Position numbers and translations under genes: made by a program. Below the pieces are notes generated by a model that worked only from the letters and a program-made list of their open reading frames with translations, made no database searches and was not told where the DNA came from. A DNA stretch of 42,953 bases, taken from contig CADCVH010000032.1 of NCBI GenBank assembly GCA_902806085.1, positions 1-42,953 of the forward strand, read 5' to 3'. Positions 15,435 to 24,087 of this stretch are shown here, piece after piece (within the stretch, counting starts at the first letter, position 1; the number at the start of each line of letters is the position of its first letter). This DNA comes from an uncultured Rubrobacteraceae bacterium. GTDB taxonomy: Bacteria > Actinomycetota > Rubrobacteria > Rubrobacterales > Rubrobacteraceae.

Positions 15435-16385
15435 TCAGGCGCCCGCGCCTTCGGCGGCCGGGGTGTCGACGCCGTAGACGTTGACGCCGGGGTCGTGGTT
15501 GGGTTGATCCCTTGGGAACCGCCGGACGAAGTCGTCGGCGATCTCCTCCATCGTCGCCCAGCGCACCCCGTCGTGGCCGTTGATGTACTCGATGAGGCGC
15601 TCGAGCATCAAGAGGACCTGCGGCCGGCCCGAGACGTCCGGGTGGATGGTCAGGGCGTAGACGCCGTAGTCCATCTCCCTGTGGACCCAGTCGAACTGGT
15701 CGCGCCACATCTCCTCGAGGTGGCGGGGGTTGACGAAGCCGTGGGAGTTGGGGCTACCCTTTATGAACATCATCGGGGGCAGGTCGTCGAGGTACCAGTT
15801 GCCCGCGATCTTGACGAGGTCTATCTCCTCGCCCCTCACGAGCGGCTTCATCCACTCCTCTGCCCTTTTGGAGTAGTCGATCTTGGTCCACGTGTCGCCC
15901 TTGCGCGCGTAGTAGGGGGTGAAGTCCCTGTGCTGCAAGGAGTGGTCGTACTTGTAACCGTACTCCAGCAGGAGCTCGTTGGTGGTATTCGAGACCTCCC
16001 ACCACGGCGCGACGTTGCCGACGGGCCTCTTGCCGGAGATGCCCTCGATCAGGCCGATGGCCTTCTCCAGCACGTCCCTTTCCTGCTGGGGCGTCATCGC
16101 GACCGGGTTCTCGTGGGAGTAGCCGTGGCTCCCGATCTCGTGCCCCGCCTCCACGACCATCTTCGTCTGCGCGGGAAAGGTCTCGATGGAGTGCCCCGGG
16201 ACGAACCACGTCGTCCTCAGGTCGTACTTCTCGAAGAGTTTCAAGAGCCGCGGCACCCCGACTTCGCCCGAGAACATGCCGCGAGAGATGTCGTCCGGCG
16301 AGTCCTCCCCACCGTAGGACCCGAGCCAGCCGGCCACCGCATCTATGTCGATGCCGATGGAACAGAAGATCTCCTTGTTCGCCAC
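15435..16385 (-). CDS. Polysaccharide deacetylase family protein (PuuE/PgdA-like)
   Basis: This 316-residue protein has the NodB-homology metal triad: Asp14 in I-G-I-D-I-D, and H87/H91 in S-H-G-Y-S-H. It resembles the cytosolic subgroup that includes the HpPgdA peptidoglycan deacetylase and the allantoinase PuuE more than secreted chitin deacetylases. There is no signal peptide. Conserved P-W-W-E and I-H-P-D-V-S-G-R-P segments complete the active site. These enzymes cleave C-N amide bonds. The GTG start at 16385 has GGGAGAG about 8 bases upstream. It is first in the set with the CxxC protein and CobW. An amide or ureide substrate would fit the nearby asparaginase and amidase, but that is inference. 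Confidence 0.87.
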   Translation of the reverse strand: MANKEIFCSIGIDIDAVAGWLGSYGGEDSPDDISRGMFSGEVGVPRLLKLFEKYDLRTTWFVPGHSIETFPAQTKMVVEAGHEIGSHGYSHENPVAMTPQQERDVLEKAIGLIEGISGKRPVGNVAPWWEVSNTTNELLLEYGYKYDHSLQHRDFTPYYARKGDTWTKIDYSKRAEEWMKPLVRGEEIDLVKIAGNWYLDDLPPMMFIKGSPNSHGFVNPRHLEEMWRDQFDWVHREMDYGVYALTIHPDVSGRPQVLLMLERLIEYINGHDGVRWATMEEIADDFVRRFPRDQPNHDPGVNVYGVDTPAAEGAGA

Positions 16386-16505
16386 TTTCGTCTCTCCCTT
16401 TTTCTCCGTTGGGTCGTGCCGTTGTCCGGGTCGGACATAAGCTTTTCGTAGGCGGAGGCTCCGGACCCCGCCCGTTGCGCGCGATGCTTGCCCGCTACGG
16501 TGGCA

Positions 16506-17501
16506 TCAGCCACCGAGCCAGCGATCGAACCGCTCCGCGATCTCTTCCTTCGTGGCCCCGGAATTGAGGAGAAGGAGCAGCAGGAGGCGCGACTTGAGTC
16601 CGTCGAGCGGCCCCGCGGCGATGAGCCCGCGCCCGAGCAGGTCGGTTTCGGAGCCGGAGAACCCGTACGTGCTCGTCAATACCTCCCCTTTGCCGGCGCG
16701 CGAGGCGAGTACGACCGGCATCGTATTGGCCAGGGTCTCCAAGGGTTCGACCAAGAGCGAGGGGACGTGGCCGCCGCCGAAAGCCTCGACGACGAGCCCA
16801 GCGTACCCTAGCCGCTTGACCATCGGGATGAGGCGTCCGTCGTCGCCGAGGGTTGCGGTCAGGAGGGCCACGCGGTGATTCTGCGTTCGCTCCGGCAAGA
16901 CGACGCGCCGGCGCTCGCTCGGGCGCAGGACCACCCTCGCCTTGCCCTCCGACACCCAGCCCACGGGGCCTACGGGATCCGAACGGAACGTGGCGAGGCT
17001 CTGGGTGTGGGTTTTCCGCACGAAACGGGCCGCGTGGATCTCGTCATTGAAGACGACGACGGCGCCGAGGCCTCGGGCCGTCTCGCCGGCGGCCACCCGA
17101 ACGGCTGCCAGCAGGTTCGCCGGGCCGTCGGCGCCGGCGAGGGTGGGGTTGCGCATCGCGCCGGTGACCACGACCGGGGCCTCGCGGTCGACGAGGAGGT
17201 CGAGCACGAACGCCGTCTCTTCGATGGTGTCGGTTCCCTGGGTTACCACGACGCCGTCGGCGCCCCCGTCGATGCGGCGTGTGACCTCCCCGGCCAGCTC
17301 GATAAGGTCGTCGACGGTGAGCTCCCCGGAAGCGGCCTGGCGGAACGAAAAGGCAGACACGTCGGCCACTTCCGCGAGCTCGGGCACGTCCGAAACCAAG
17401 GTCTCACCGGCAAGGGTGGGCACCACGAAAGCGCCTCCCGCGTCGGTCGAAGAGGAGATAGTGCCGCCGAGAGAGAGGACGGATACTTCGGGAAGGTTCA
17501 C
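16506..17501 (-). CDS. L-asparaginase
   Basis: This 331-residue asparaginase/glutaminase-family enzyme has the first threonine nucleophile in L-G-G-T14-I-S-S and the second catalytic set in T-Q-G-T90-D91-T-I-E-E-T-A. The T-G-A-M-R segment and the conserved Lys in F-V-R-K-T-H-T are also present. It converts asparagine to aspartate and ammonia. The second motif reads TQGTDT where most asparaginases have H-G-T-D-T, a minor variant. No signal peptide, so it is the cytoplasmic type. The GTG start at 17501 has AAGGAG 6 bases upstream. It is followed 120 bases later by the deacetylase set on the same strand. Confidence 0.92.
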   Translation of the reverse strand: MNLPEVSVLSLGGTISSSTDAGGAFVVPTLAGETLVSDVPELAEVADVSAFSFRQAASGELTVDDLIELAGEVTRRIDGGADGVVVTQGTDTIEETAFVLDLLVDREAPVVVTGAMRNPTLAGADGPANLLAAVRVAAGETARGLGAVVVFNDEIHAARFVRKTHTQSLATFRSDPVGPVGWVSEGKARVVLRPSERRRVVLPERTQNHRVALLTATLGDDGRLIPMVKRLGYAGLVVEAFGGGHVPSLLVEPLETLANTMPVVLASRAGKGEVLTSTYGFSGSETDLLGRGLIAAGPLDGLKSRLLLLLLLNSGATKEEIAERFDRWLGG

Positions 17502-17599
17502 GCGATCTCCTTGTTAGCGGCCGTGCCTGACCGGGCCCACGCCGTCGTCAACCCCGGCCGACCACGCTCCATCTTAACCGAACCGCCCCACGGGAGCCG

Positions 17600-17917
17600 A
17601 TGCTGCTCGAGATCTCCGGAGGCAGATCGAGATCCGCGAGCGGCCCCGAGGGCGCACGGCTACTGGAATTGCTCGATCGCTCCGAGGAGGGACGCAACGT
17701 CGCCGAACTCGGCGTCGGCACCAACGACAAGGCGCGGTTGACGGGCGTAACGCTGGAGGACGAGAAGATCTGCGGCACGATCCACGTCGCCTTCGGCAGC
17801 AACGACACCTTCGGAGGCGCGGTCGCGGCCGGCGTGCATCTGGACGCCGTGGTACTCCGGCCGGAACTCTACGCAGACGACCGCCTCATCGTATCCGGTG
17901 GCTCCGTGTCGGCCTGA
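17600..17917 (+). pseudogene. C-terminal remnant of an M29-like aminopeptidase
   Basis: This 105-codon open frame encodes what looks like the last third of an M29-type (aminopeptidase T/AmpS) metallopeptidase. It has A-E-L-G-V-G-T-N-D-K-A-R, then L-E-D-E-K-I-C-G-T-I-H-V-A-F-G, then G-V-H-L-D-A-V-V. In full-length enzymes (around 320-400 residues) the Glu/His/Asp ligands of the dimetal site fall in these motifs together with others further upstream. Upstream in frame only 30 codons of unrelated sequence separate it from the divergent asparaginase gene, and there is no good ribosome site. It is most likely a deletion remnant; expression as a short protein cannot be excluded. Confidence 0.7.
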
Positions 17918-18043
17918 CCCGAAACCGGTGGCCGCCTAACCGGCGCGGTTCTCGGACGGGCCGGGCTCCCGTAAAATCTAGCTCCGCGCTCGCGACCCGT
18001 CGGTTGGTGGCGCATATTGCGTAGGCGAGAGGAGAGGTGGGGG

Positions 18044-19462
18044 ATGCCCGAAACAGGGACTTGTTTTCTCGACGCGGCGGAGCTCGCCCGTCGCATCCGG
18101 GCGCGCGAGGTGTCCGCCCGGGAGGTGATGGAGGCGCACCTGGCCCGGATCGAACGGGTCAACCCCCGCGTGAACGCCATCGTCACGCTCGTGCCGGAGC
18201 GTGCCTTGCGGGACGCGGACGCGGCCGACGCGGCCCTGGCGCGCGGTGACGAGGTCGGGCCTTTGCACGGCCTCCCGGTGGCGCACAAGGACTTGACGCC
18301 GACGCGGGGGATACGCACGACGTTCGGATCCGCCGTGTACAGAGACTTCGTGCCAGATCGGGACGCCCTGATCGTCGAGCGGCTTCGGGGCGCGGGGGCG
18401 ATCACGGTCGGCAAGACCAACACGCCGGAGTTCGGCGCGGGCTCCCAGACCTTCAACGGGGTCTTCGGCGAGACCCTCAACCCCTACGACACCGCGAAGA
18501 CCTGCGGCGGATCCAGCGGCGGCGCGGCCGTGGCCCTGGCGTGCGGGATGGTGCCCCTGGCAGACGGCAGCGACATGGGGGGCAGCCTCAGGAACCCGGC
18601 CTCCTTTTGCAACGTGGTGGGGTTCAGGCCCACGCCCGGCAGGGTCCCCGCGTGGCCCACGCAAACCGCCTGGTCCGCACTCTCGGTCGAGGGACCGATG
18701 GCCCGTTCGGCCCGCGACGTCGCCATGATGCTTGGCGCGATCTCCGGCCCGGATCCGCGCGCGCCGGCCGCCACTTCGGAGCCGGGGGACGCCTTTCTGA
18801 AGCCGCTCGACCGGGACCTGACGGGCGTCCGGGTGGCCTGGAGCCGGGACCTCGGGGGGTTGCCCGTCGACCCGCGCGTGACGGCGGTGATCGACGGCGG
18901 GCGCTCCGTCTTCGAGGACCTGGGATGCGTCGTGGAGGACGCCGAGCCGGACTTCGCCGGAGCCGACGAGGTCTTCGAGACGCTCAGGGCCTGGCATTTC
19001 GAGTTGAGCCACGGGGAATTGCTCCCGGGGCACAGGGACGAGCTCAAGGACACCGTGGTCTGGAACATCGAGGAGGGTCTGCGCCTCGGCGGGCCCGACG
19101 TGGGTCGGGCCGAACGCGGGCGGACCGAGATCTACCACCGCATCCGGACCTTTATGCAAGACCACGAGTTCCTCGTCCTGCCCGTGAGCCAGGTCCCGCC
19201 CTTCGACGTGAAGCGGCGGTGGGTGGACGAGATAAACGGCGTCTTCATGGGGACGTACATCGACTGGATGAAGAGCTGCTACTACGTCACGGTCGCGGGC
19301 CTGCCCGCGATCTCGGTGCCCTGCGGCTTCACGCCGGAGGGCCTCCCGGTAGGAGTCCAGATCGTGGGCCGCCACCGGGACGACCTCGGCGTGCTCCAGC
19401 TCGCCCACGCCTTCGAGGGGACCACGGGCTTCGGCAAGCGCCGACCGCAGACAGCGGAATGA
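18044..19462 (+). CDS. Amidase (amidase signature family)
   Basis: This 472-residue amidase-signature enzyme has the Ser-cisSer-Lys triad visible: Lys82 in V-A-H-K-D, the cis-Ser158 in G-G-S-S-G-G-A-A, and the nucleophile Ser181 in G-S-D-M-G-G-S-L-R-N-P-A. The family hydrolyses amides to acid and ammonia; the substrate cannot be predicted. The ATG at 18044 has GGAGAGG 6 bases upstream and gives the usual N-terminus. It follows the M29 remnant by 126 bases and is convergent with the DUF2252 gene. The asparaginase and deacetylase in the same neighbourhood suggest nitrogen scavenging from amides. Confidence 0.92.
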   Translation: MPETGTCFLDAAELARRIRAREVSAREVMEAHLARIERVNPRVNAIVTLVPERALRDADAADAALARGDEVGPLHGLPVAHKDLTPTRGIRTTFGSAVYRDFVPDRDALIVERLRGAGAITVGKTNTPEFGAGSQTFNGVFGETLNPYDTAKTCGGSSGGAAVALACGMVPLADGSDMGGSLRNPASFCNVVGFRPTPGRVPAWPTQTAWSALSVEGPMARSARDVAMMLGAISGPDPRAPAATSEPGDAFLKPLDRDLTGVRVAWSRDLGGLPVDPRVTAVIDGGRSVFEDLGCVVEDAEPDFAGADEVFETLRAWHFELSHGELLPGHRDELKDTVVWNIEEGLRLGGPDVGRAERGRTEIYHRIRTFMQDHEFLVLPVSQVPPFDVKRRWVDEINGVFMGTYIDWMKSCYYVTVAGLPAISVPCGFTPEGLPVGVQIVGRHRDDLGVLQLAHAFEGTTGFGKRRPQTAE

Positions 19463-19619
19463 CGAATATCGGTGCTCCCGCGCCGCTACCGGGCCGTCCA
19501 GGCGCCCGCCGCGTGCCAGCTGCCGTCGGACAAAAGTCCCTCCTCATTCGGGACGGCGTCCGCCGCGGTTCAGGCGATATCAGTTGGCGCGTCCGGCTTT
19601 ACTCGGTCACCGTATTCGG

Positions 19620-20942
19620 TCACCGGTCCGACAGGCCCGGGATCTGGCCGTTGCGGAAGGCGTCTACGAACAGCCTGTGGTCGTCGCGGGCGGTCTCGGA
19701 GTAGCGGGTGCCGAAGTCGACCATCTCCCTGACGAACTCGTCCTCCTTGCCGCTGATGGCCTCGATGATCTCGTCCTCGGTCTGGAAACCGACGATGGTC
19801 GGGTCGGAGTCCTTGTCGGCGACGCAGTGGACCTTGGCTGTGGCCCGGCCCAGGTAGTCGAGCACGGGGGACATCTGCTCTGGCTCGGTGAGGTCTGACC
19901 AGTCGAGGTCCTCGACGTAGGGCGAGAGTTCGGAGACGACGAAGCCCGTGCCGTCAACCTCGGTGTAGCCGAGCCAGGGGTCCGCGTGGGCCTGCAGCGC
20001 CCTTTGGGAGACGGCCGTGCGGTGGCCGTGGTGCTTGAAGTAGCCCTTGATGCGCTCGTCGCGGACTATCCGGCTGGGCGCCGCGACGTTGCCCTGCTTC
20101 ATAGAGAGCACCACGTCGTTCTCGAGCGCCTGGGTTGGGCCTTCGATCAGGATGTTGTAGGCGGGCAGCCCCGCGGAGCCGATGCCGAAGCCCTTGCGGC
20201 CCACTATGTCCTTTACCTCGTAGGTCAGGCTGCGGAAGCGCTTGGCCTCCGGGATCGTCTCCAGGTAGGCCTCGTAGGCGGCCTGGACTTCCGCCCGCTC
20301 GGCGTCGTCCAGGTCGCGGACGCCGGGGCCGCGCCGGAACTTCCGCTCGAAGTTGCCGTCGATCAGGGTCGTCCTGTCGAGCAGGTCCACGCGGGTGTTG
20401 AGGCGGGTCTCGAGCAGGATCTCCCGCACCTCGCCGTCGGTGGTCTCCAGCCGCAGCGAGTACTCGTGGTCGCGGTCGGAGTCGACGAAGTAGCGCACCT
20501 GCTCTACGTAGGCCCGGACGTAGGTCTCGATCAGGGAAGCTATGTCATCGTCGGAGATGGCCTTGGTCCACGCTAGCAGGGCCACGCTCGCGACCATGCG
20601 CTTGATGTCCCAGGTGAAGTGGCCGAGGTAGGCCTCGTCGAAATCGTTGACGTCGAAGACGAAGACGCCGTCGCCGTCCATGTAGGTGCCGAAGTTCTCG
20701 GCGTGCAGGTCACCCTGGATCCAGACCCGCCCCGTCCGCTCGTCCGCCCAGCGGTCCTCCACCCGCTCCATGTCAGCGTAGAACAGGCAGGCGCTGCCCC
20801 GATAGAAGGCGAACGGGCCTGCTGCCATCTTCCGGAACTTCTGACGAAACGCGTCCGGATCGGCGACCATGAGGTCCGAGAACGCGTCCACGAGCACGTC
20901 CACGATCTCCGTCTGCCGCCCCGAGTTCACTGCTTCGGCCAT
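19620..20942 (-). CDS. DUF2252 family protein (kinase-like fold)
   Basis: This 440-residue protein matches DUF2252. It has F-Y-R-G-S-A near residue 46-51, the loop G-D-L-H-A-E-N-F-G (77-85) that resembles the catalytic loop of aminoglycoside-phosphotransferase-type kinases, and F-D-V-N-D-F-D-E (96-103) resembling the metal-binding DFG equivalent. W-D-I-K-R and Y-E-V-K-D-I-V-G-R-K-G-F-G follow. Substrate and activity are unknown. GGAGAGGGA lies about 9 bases before the ATG. It is transcribed after the HNH nuclease gene on the same strand (63-base gap), though their functions look unrelated. Confidence 0.85.
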   Translation of the reverse strand: MAEAVNSGRQTEIVDVLVDAFSDLMVADPDAFRQKFRKMAAGPFAFYRGSACLFYADMERVEDRWADERTGRVWIQGDLHAENFGTYMDGDGVFVFDVNDFDEAYLGHFTWDIKRMVASVALLAWTKAISDDDIASLIETYVRAYVEQVRYFVDSDRDHEYSLRLETTDGEVREILLETRLNTRVDLLDRTTLIDGNFERKFRRGPGVRDLDDAERAEVQAAYEAYLETIPEAKRFRSLTYEVKDIVGRKGFGIGSAGLPAYNILIEGPTQALENDVVLSMKQGNVAAPSRIVRDERIKGYFKHHGHRTAVSQRALQAHADPWLGYTEVDGTGFVVSELSPYVEDLDWSDLTEPEQMSPVLDYLGRATAKVHCVADKDSDPTIVGFQTEDEIIEAISGKEDEFVREMVDFGTRYSETARDDHRLFVDAFRNGQIPGLSDR

Positions 20943-21005
20943 AAGTAAGGTCCCTCTCCTCGTGTGCCTACCGTTCCTGGTCCTCCGCGCTCCCCGACGC
21001 CTCCC

Positions 21006-21695
21006 TCAGCGGCAGGTCGAGAGCATCTGCTGGAGGGCGGACTTCTCGGCGCTGGTCACCGAGAGCGCCCAGTAGTGCTTTATGTTGATCCACTTCTTCG
21101 AGTAGACGCAGTGGTAGGCGGCCCGCGGAGGCTTCCACGCTTCGGGGCCCTTGTCCCCCTTGGAGGCGTTGGCGTTGTCCTCCACCGAGAGAAGGTCGAG
21201 CGGGACGTTGGCGAAGCGCTCCTTTCTGGCCGTCGTCCAGGAGGCGGCCCCGCTCCTCCAGGCGTTGGCCAGGGGCACGACGTGGTCGACGTCTATGTCC
21301 GAGGGCTGGTAGTAGGTGCGGCCCGTGTAGGGGTCGAACCAGCGCCCGCCTCCGATAGAGCAGCCATCGCCCACGACTTCCTCGCGGCCGTCGCGGATGA
21401 GGGCGGCGTCGCGGGCGTCGCAGGAGCCGGGGTCGGGGGTGCCGGCGGGCAGCGTCCACCCGTAGGCCTGGGCGTCGCTCCAGTGGGGAAACTTCTCGCG
21501 GGAGTAGCCGTCCATCGTACCCGCCGGCCTCACCCGGAGTTCGGCGAGCTTCTCGGCTGGTGTCGCGGCCTGCGCCCCCGCGCCCTGGGGGAGCGCGAGC
21601 CCGAAAGCCGAGACGGCCAGCGCCGTCACGAGCGCCAACAGGACGGCGAACGCGGCCTTCGGGTTCCCCCGTTGCGTCCTCGCCCTTCGTTCCAT
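21006..21695 (-). CDS. Secreted HNH (DUF1524-type) nuclease
   Basis: This 229-residue protein has an N-terminal signal (basic residues 1-13, hydrophobic 14-36, probable cleavage near A-G-A-Q-A at 42-43). The mature part has D-V-D137-H138-V-V-P-L, the first half of a beta-beta-alpha metal nuclease site, and later E-D-N-A-N-A-S-K-G-D-K-G-P, which provides the Asn and the metal His/Asn region of HNH/GmrSD C-terminal-like nucleases. Four Cys (92, 112, 196, 228) probably form two disulfides outside the cell. A role in nutrient DNA use or competition is plausible. The ATG at 21695 has GGAAGG upstream; longer readings run into the repeat region. Confidence 0.88.
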   Translation of the reverse strand: MERRARTQRGNPKAAFAVLLALVTALAVSAFGLALPQGAGAQAATPAEKLAELRVRPAGTMDGYSREKFPHWSDAQAYGWTLPAGTPDPGSCDARDAALIRDGREEVVGDGCSIGGGRWFDPYTGRTYYQPSDIDVDHVVPLANAWRSGAASWTTARKERFANVPLDLLSVEDNANASKGDKGPEAWKPPRAAYHCVYSKKWINIKHYWALSVTSAEKSALQQMLSTCR

Positions 21696-22263
21696 GCCAG
21701 AACCTTCCGTTCCGCGCCCCCGTGCGGGAACGCTCCTCCGCGGTGCTCTCTCCGGGCCGTGTGCCGCCGGGGCGAGCCGCGCCCCCACCGACCCCCGGAT
21801 TCTACTAGAGATGATCCCCACGGGACGCCCCCACGGGACGCCCCCACGGGACGCCCCCACGGGACGCCCCCATGGGGCACCCTCCCGGGTTTACGCAAAG
21901 CGGCATGGCCCTGGACGCCAGAGGGTGCGGTACCAGGGTTCACGCCGCGCCAGCCGGCATGCTCGACGGTCGCCAAGCGGCGGATCGCACCCTCGTGGTG
22001 GCGAACGGCCAACTCCTCGCCGTCCGTCGTGGGGCCCAAGACCCCGGTTCGCAACGCTCCCTGTTGCGGCGTTACGTCCCCTTCTTTTTGGTGCCTCATT
22101 GACCACTGGATACGCGAAGTAAGTCTTACGCCGCGGGATCGAAGGGTAAAGCGGGCGGCCCGAACGGTCGAGAAAAGTACTGGGACGAACGTATCCCCTT
22201 TGGGGTCCGACCACCGTCCCGACGACCGTCGTCGCGCACGCGCAGAAAGGAGCACCACAGACC
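21696..22263. other. Divergent spacer between the nuclease and the small secreted protein
   Basis: No gene is supported in these 568 bases. The left part carries the 13-bp tandem repeats. The right part contains a TTGACC at 22099-22104 that could be a -35 element, but no convincing -10 at the right distance. Open stretches on both strands are Arg/Pro-rich and have no ribosome sites. Confidence 0.5.
21816..21876. repeat. 13-bp tandem repeats
   Basis: A 13-bp unit (cccccacgggacg) occurs as a 12-base copy at 21816 and exact copies at 21828, 21841 and 21854, followed by a diverged copy running into ccccatgggg. The array lies in the spacer 120 bases upstream of the secreted nuclease start. No coding frame over it is supported. 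Confidence 0.9.
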
Positions 22264-22692
22264 ATGACCACCCGCACGAGGACCGGCCGCACCAGATACC
22301 TCGCCGCTGCCGTCCTGCTCGTCCTGCTGCTGGCGCTCGTCGCCGCCGCGATGCCCGCCGGGGTTGCCTCGGCCGCCCAGGAGGAGCGGCCCGCCGTCGC
22401 CCGCCTGATCTCCGCCGCCTTGGAGATCTCGCCGCCCCTCGCCCGGCTGGAGGCCGGGCTCCAGGTGGTGCCCCGCGGCTCTGTTCTCACCAGCGCCGGA
22501 GAACTGCGACCGGCCGCAGACCTCGGCGCCTGGGCGCGCTCGCGCGGCTACGCGCGGGTAACCCCGGAGCTCGGCGACGCGCTCGCCGAGGGCTCCGCCC
22601 CGGACGCCACGACCCGCGACTGGACCCGGTGCTACGAGCGCGGGAACGGCGCCGCCGTGATCTGCCCGGACGGCTTCGTCGAGGTCAACTAG
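22264..22692 (+). CDS. Small secreted protein of unknown function
   Basis: This 142-residue protein has a clear signal peptide: basic residues 1-12, a Leu/Val/Ala helix from about 13 to 30, and a probable cleavage after A-S-A near residue 37-38. The mature part is about 105 residues, alpha-rich by appearance, with two Cys near the end (R-C-Y-E-R-G and V-I-C-P-D-G) that could pair. I do not recognise a family. AAAGGAG lies about 12 bases before the ATG, a slightly long spacing. A 15-bp hairpin starts 25 bases after the stop, so it appears monocistronic. Confidence 0.7.
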   Translation: MTTRTRTGRTRYLAAAVLLVLLLALVAAAMPAGVASAAQEERPAVARLISAALEISPPLARLEAGLQVVPRGSVLTSAGELRPAADLGAWARSRGYARVTPELGDALAEGSAPDATTRDWTRCYERGNGAAVICPDGFVEVN

Positions 22693-22716
22693 GCGCGGGC
22701 CCCGCGCCGCCACAGA

Positions 22717-22753
22717 CGGCCCCGCATGCCGGCGAAAGCGGCATGCGGGGCCG
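22717..22753. terminator. 15-bp perfect hairpin, putative terminator
   Basis: Bases 22717-22731 and 22739-22753 are exact reverse complements with the loop gcgaaag. It starts 25 bases after the stop of the small secreted protein. No T-tract follows. Confidence 0.7.
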
Positions 22754-22863
22754 GCCGAAAGTAGAGGCGAAGCTCGGGGCGTACTACCCGGACGAAAAGA
22801 CGGAGCGCGGACCTGTAAGATTCGGGGTGGACGTGGAGGTTCGTGCCGGTCTGGAGGTCGAGG

Positions 22864-23235
22864 GTGGCAGCAGAGCTCGCCGGAGAGAGGTGCATCCCCT
22901 GCCGGGGCGGCGAGCCGACGCTCGCCGCGCCGCAGATAGAAGAGCTACTTCCGGCCGTTCCCGGCTGGCGCGTGGTGGACCGCGATGGGGTCAGGCGTCT
23001 GGAGCGTGAGTTCCCGTTCGCGGACTTTGCTTCCGCGCTGGACTTTACGGGCAGGATCGGCGCGCGGGCCGAGGAGGCGGGGCACCATCCGGCGCTGTTG
23101 ACGGAGTGGGGGAGGGTAACGGTGACGTGGTGGACGCACGCCATCGGCGGTCTGCACCGCAACGACTTCGTGATGGCGGCGAGGACGGACAAAGAGTACG
23201 CGACCCTTACGGAGGATGATGGCCAGGGTTCTTGA
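22864..23235 (+). CDS. 4a-hydroxytetrahydrobiopterin dehydratase (pterin-4a-carbinolamine dehydratase)
   Basis: This protein has 123 residues with the family motif H74-H75-P-A, then V-T-V-T-W-W-T-H92 and G-L-H-R-N-D101-F, corresponding to the usual [E/H]HHP...W-x-TH...GLT-x-x-D-F pattern. The enzyme dehydrates pterin-4a-carbinolamine. In bacteria without aromatic amino acid hydroxylases it also has proposed roles in folate or molybdopterin metabolism. An N-terminal CxxC (C10-I-P-C13) is common in this subgroup. The GTG start at 22864 has GGAGG 6 bases upstream; the GTG at 22843 has no better site. It overlaps folD by 17 bases, so the two are probably cotranscribed. Confidence 0.88.
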   Translation: MAAELAGERCIPCRGGEPTLAAPQIEELLPAVPGWRVVDRDGVRRLEREFPFADFASALDFTGRIGARAEEAGHHPALLTEWGRVTVTWWTHAIGGLHRNDFVMAARTDKEYATLTEDDGQGS

Positions 23236-24067
23236 CGGCAAGGCGACGGCGGCGGTCATAAAGGCCGAGGTCGCCGGTGGCATAGAGGAGCTGAAGGCGG
23301 ACGGCCGTTCGGTGCGGTTGGACGTGGTTCTTGTGGGGGACGACCCCGCCTCGGCGACCTACGTGGGCGGCAAGGAGGCCGACGCCACCGAGGTCGGCAT
23401 GGCCTCCAGGGTCCACAGGTTCCCGGCGGACGTCACCCAGGAGAAGCTTACGGCCCTCGTCGACGAGCTCAACGACGATCCCGAGGTCTCCGGGTTCATA
23501 GTGCAGTTGCCGCTGCCGGAGGGGCTCGACCCTTTGCCGCTCATCTCCCGGATAAAGCCGGAGAAGGACGTGGACGGCCTCAACCCCGAGAGCGCGGGAA
23601 GGCTCTCGATGGGTTTGCCGTCGTTGCTGCCCTGCACGCCGCACGGGATAGTCCAACTCCTTCGGCGCCACGACGTCCCGCTCGAAGGCCGGGAGGCCGT
23701 GGTTATAGGCCGCTCCAACCTGGTCGGCAAACCGATGGCCCAACTCCTCCTGCGCGAGAACGCGACGGTGACCGTCTGCCACTCGCGCACCCGGGATCTT
23801 GCGGAGGTCGCATCCAGGGCGGACGTGCTCGTCGTCGCCCTCGGGAGGCGGGAGACGGTCGGCGCAGATCACGTCAAGGAGGGCGCCGTCGTGGTAGACG
23901 TCGGCATCCACCGCAGGGAGGAGGGCGGCCTCGTGGGAGACGTGCGCTTCGATGAGGTGGAGCCGAAGGCCTCGGCCATAACGCCCGTGCCCGGCGGCGT
24001 CGGGCCCATGACCCGGGCGATGCTGCTGCACAACGCCCTCCAGGCCGCCCGCGCCACGCCCGCGTAA
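23219..24067 (+). CDS. folD: Bifunctional methylenetetrahydrofolate dehydrogenase / methenyl-THF cyclohydrolase
   Basis: This 282-residue FolD has Tyr48 and the catalytic Lys52 in A-T-Y-V-G-G-K, Q-L-P-L-P-E, the P-x-K-D-V-D-G segment, P-C-T-P-H-G, and the NADP-binding G-R-S-N-L-V-G-K-P. The end has P-V-P-G-G-V-G-P-M-T. It interconverts 5,10-methylene-, methenyl- and 10-formyl-THF. GGAGG ends 3 bases before ATG 23219 and directly abuts ATG 23216, so 23219 is slightly preferred. It overlaps the pterin dehydratase gene and is followed by a broken 5-formyl-THF cyclo-ligase gene, making a one-carbon/pterin cluster. Confidence 0.96.
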   Translation: MARVLDGKATAAVIKAEVAGGIEELKADGRSVRLDVVLVGDDPASATYVGGKEADATEVGMASRVHRFPADVTQEKLTALVDELNDDPEVSGFIVQLPLPEGLDPLPLISRIKPEKDVDGLNPESAGRLSMGLPSLLPCTPHGIVQLLRRHDVPLEGREAVVIGRSNLVGKPMAQLLLRENATVTVCHSRTRDLAEVASRADVLVVALGRRETVGADHVKEGAVVVDVGIHRREEGGLVGDVRFDEVEPKASAITPVPGGVGPMTRAMLLHNALQAARATPA

Positions 24068-24087
24068 GCGGCCTCTTCCGTGAGACG

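Noticed and set aside
17978-19408. 476-codon minus-strand open frame opposite the amidase
   Set aside because: His/Gly/Arg-rich shadow; the amidase on the plus strand has an intact triad.
21816-21876. Possible CRISPR-like array
   Set aside because: Units are 13 bp, contiguous, with no spacers and no cas genes nearby.
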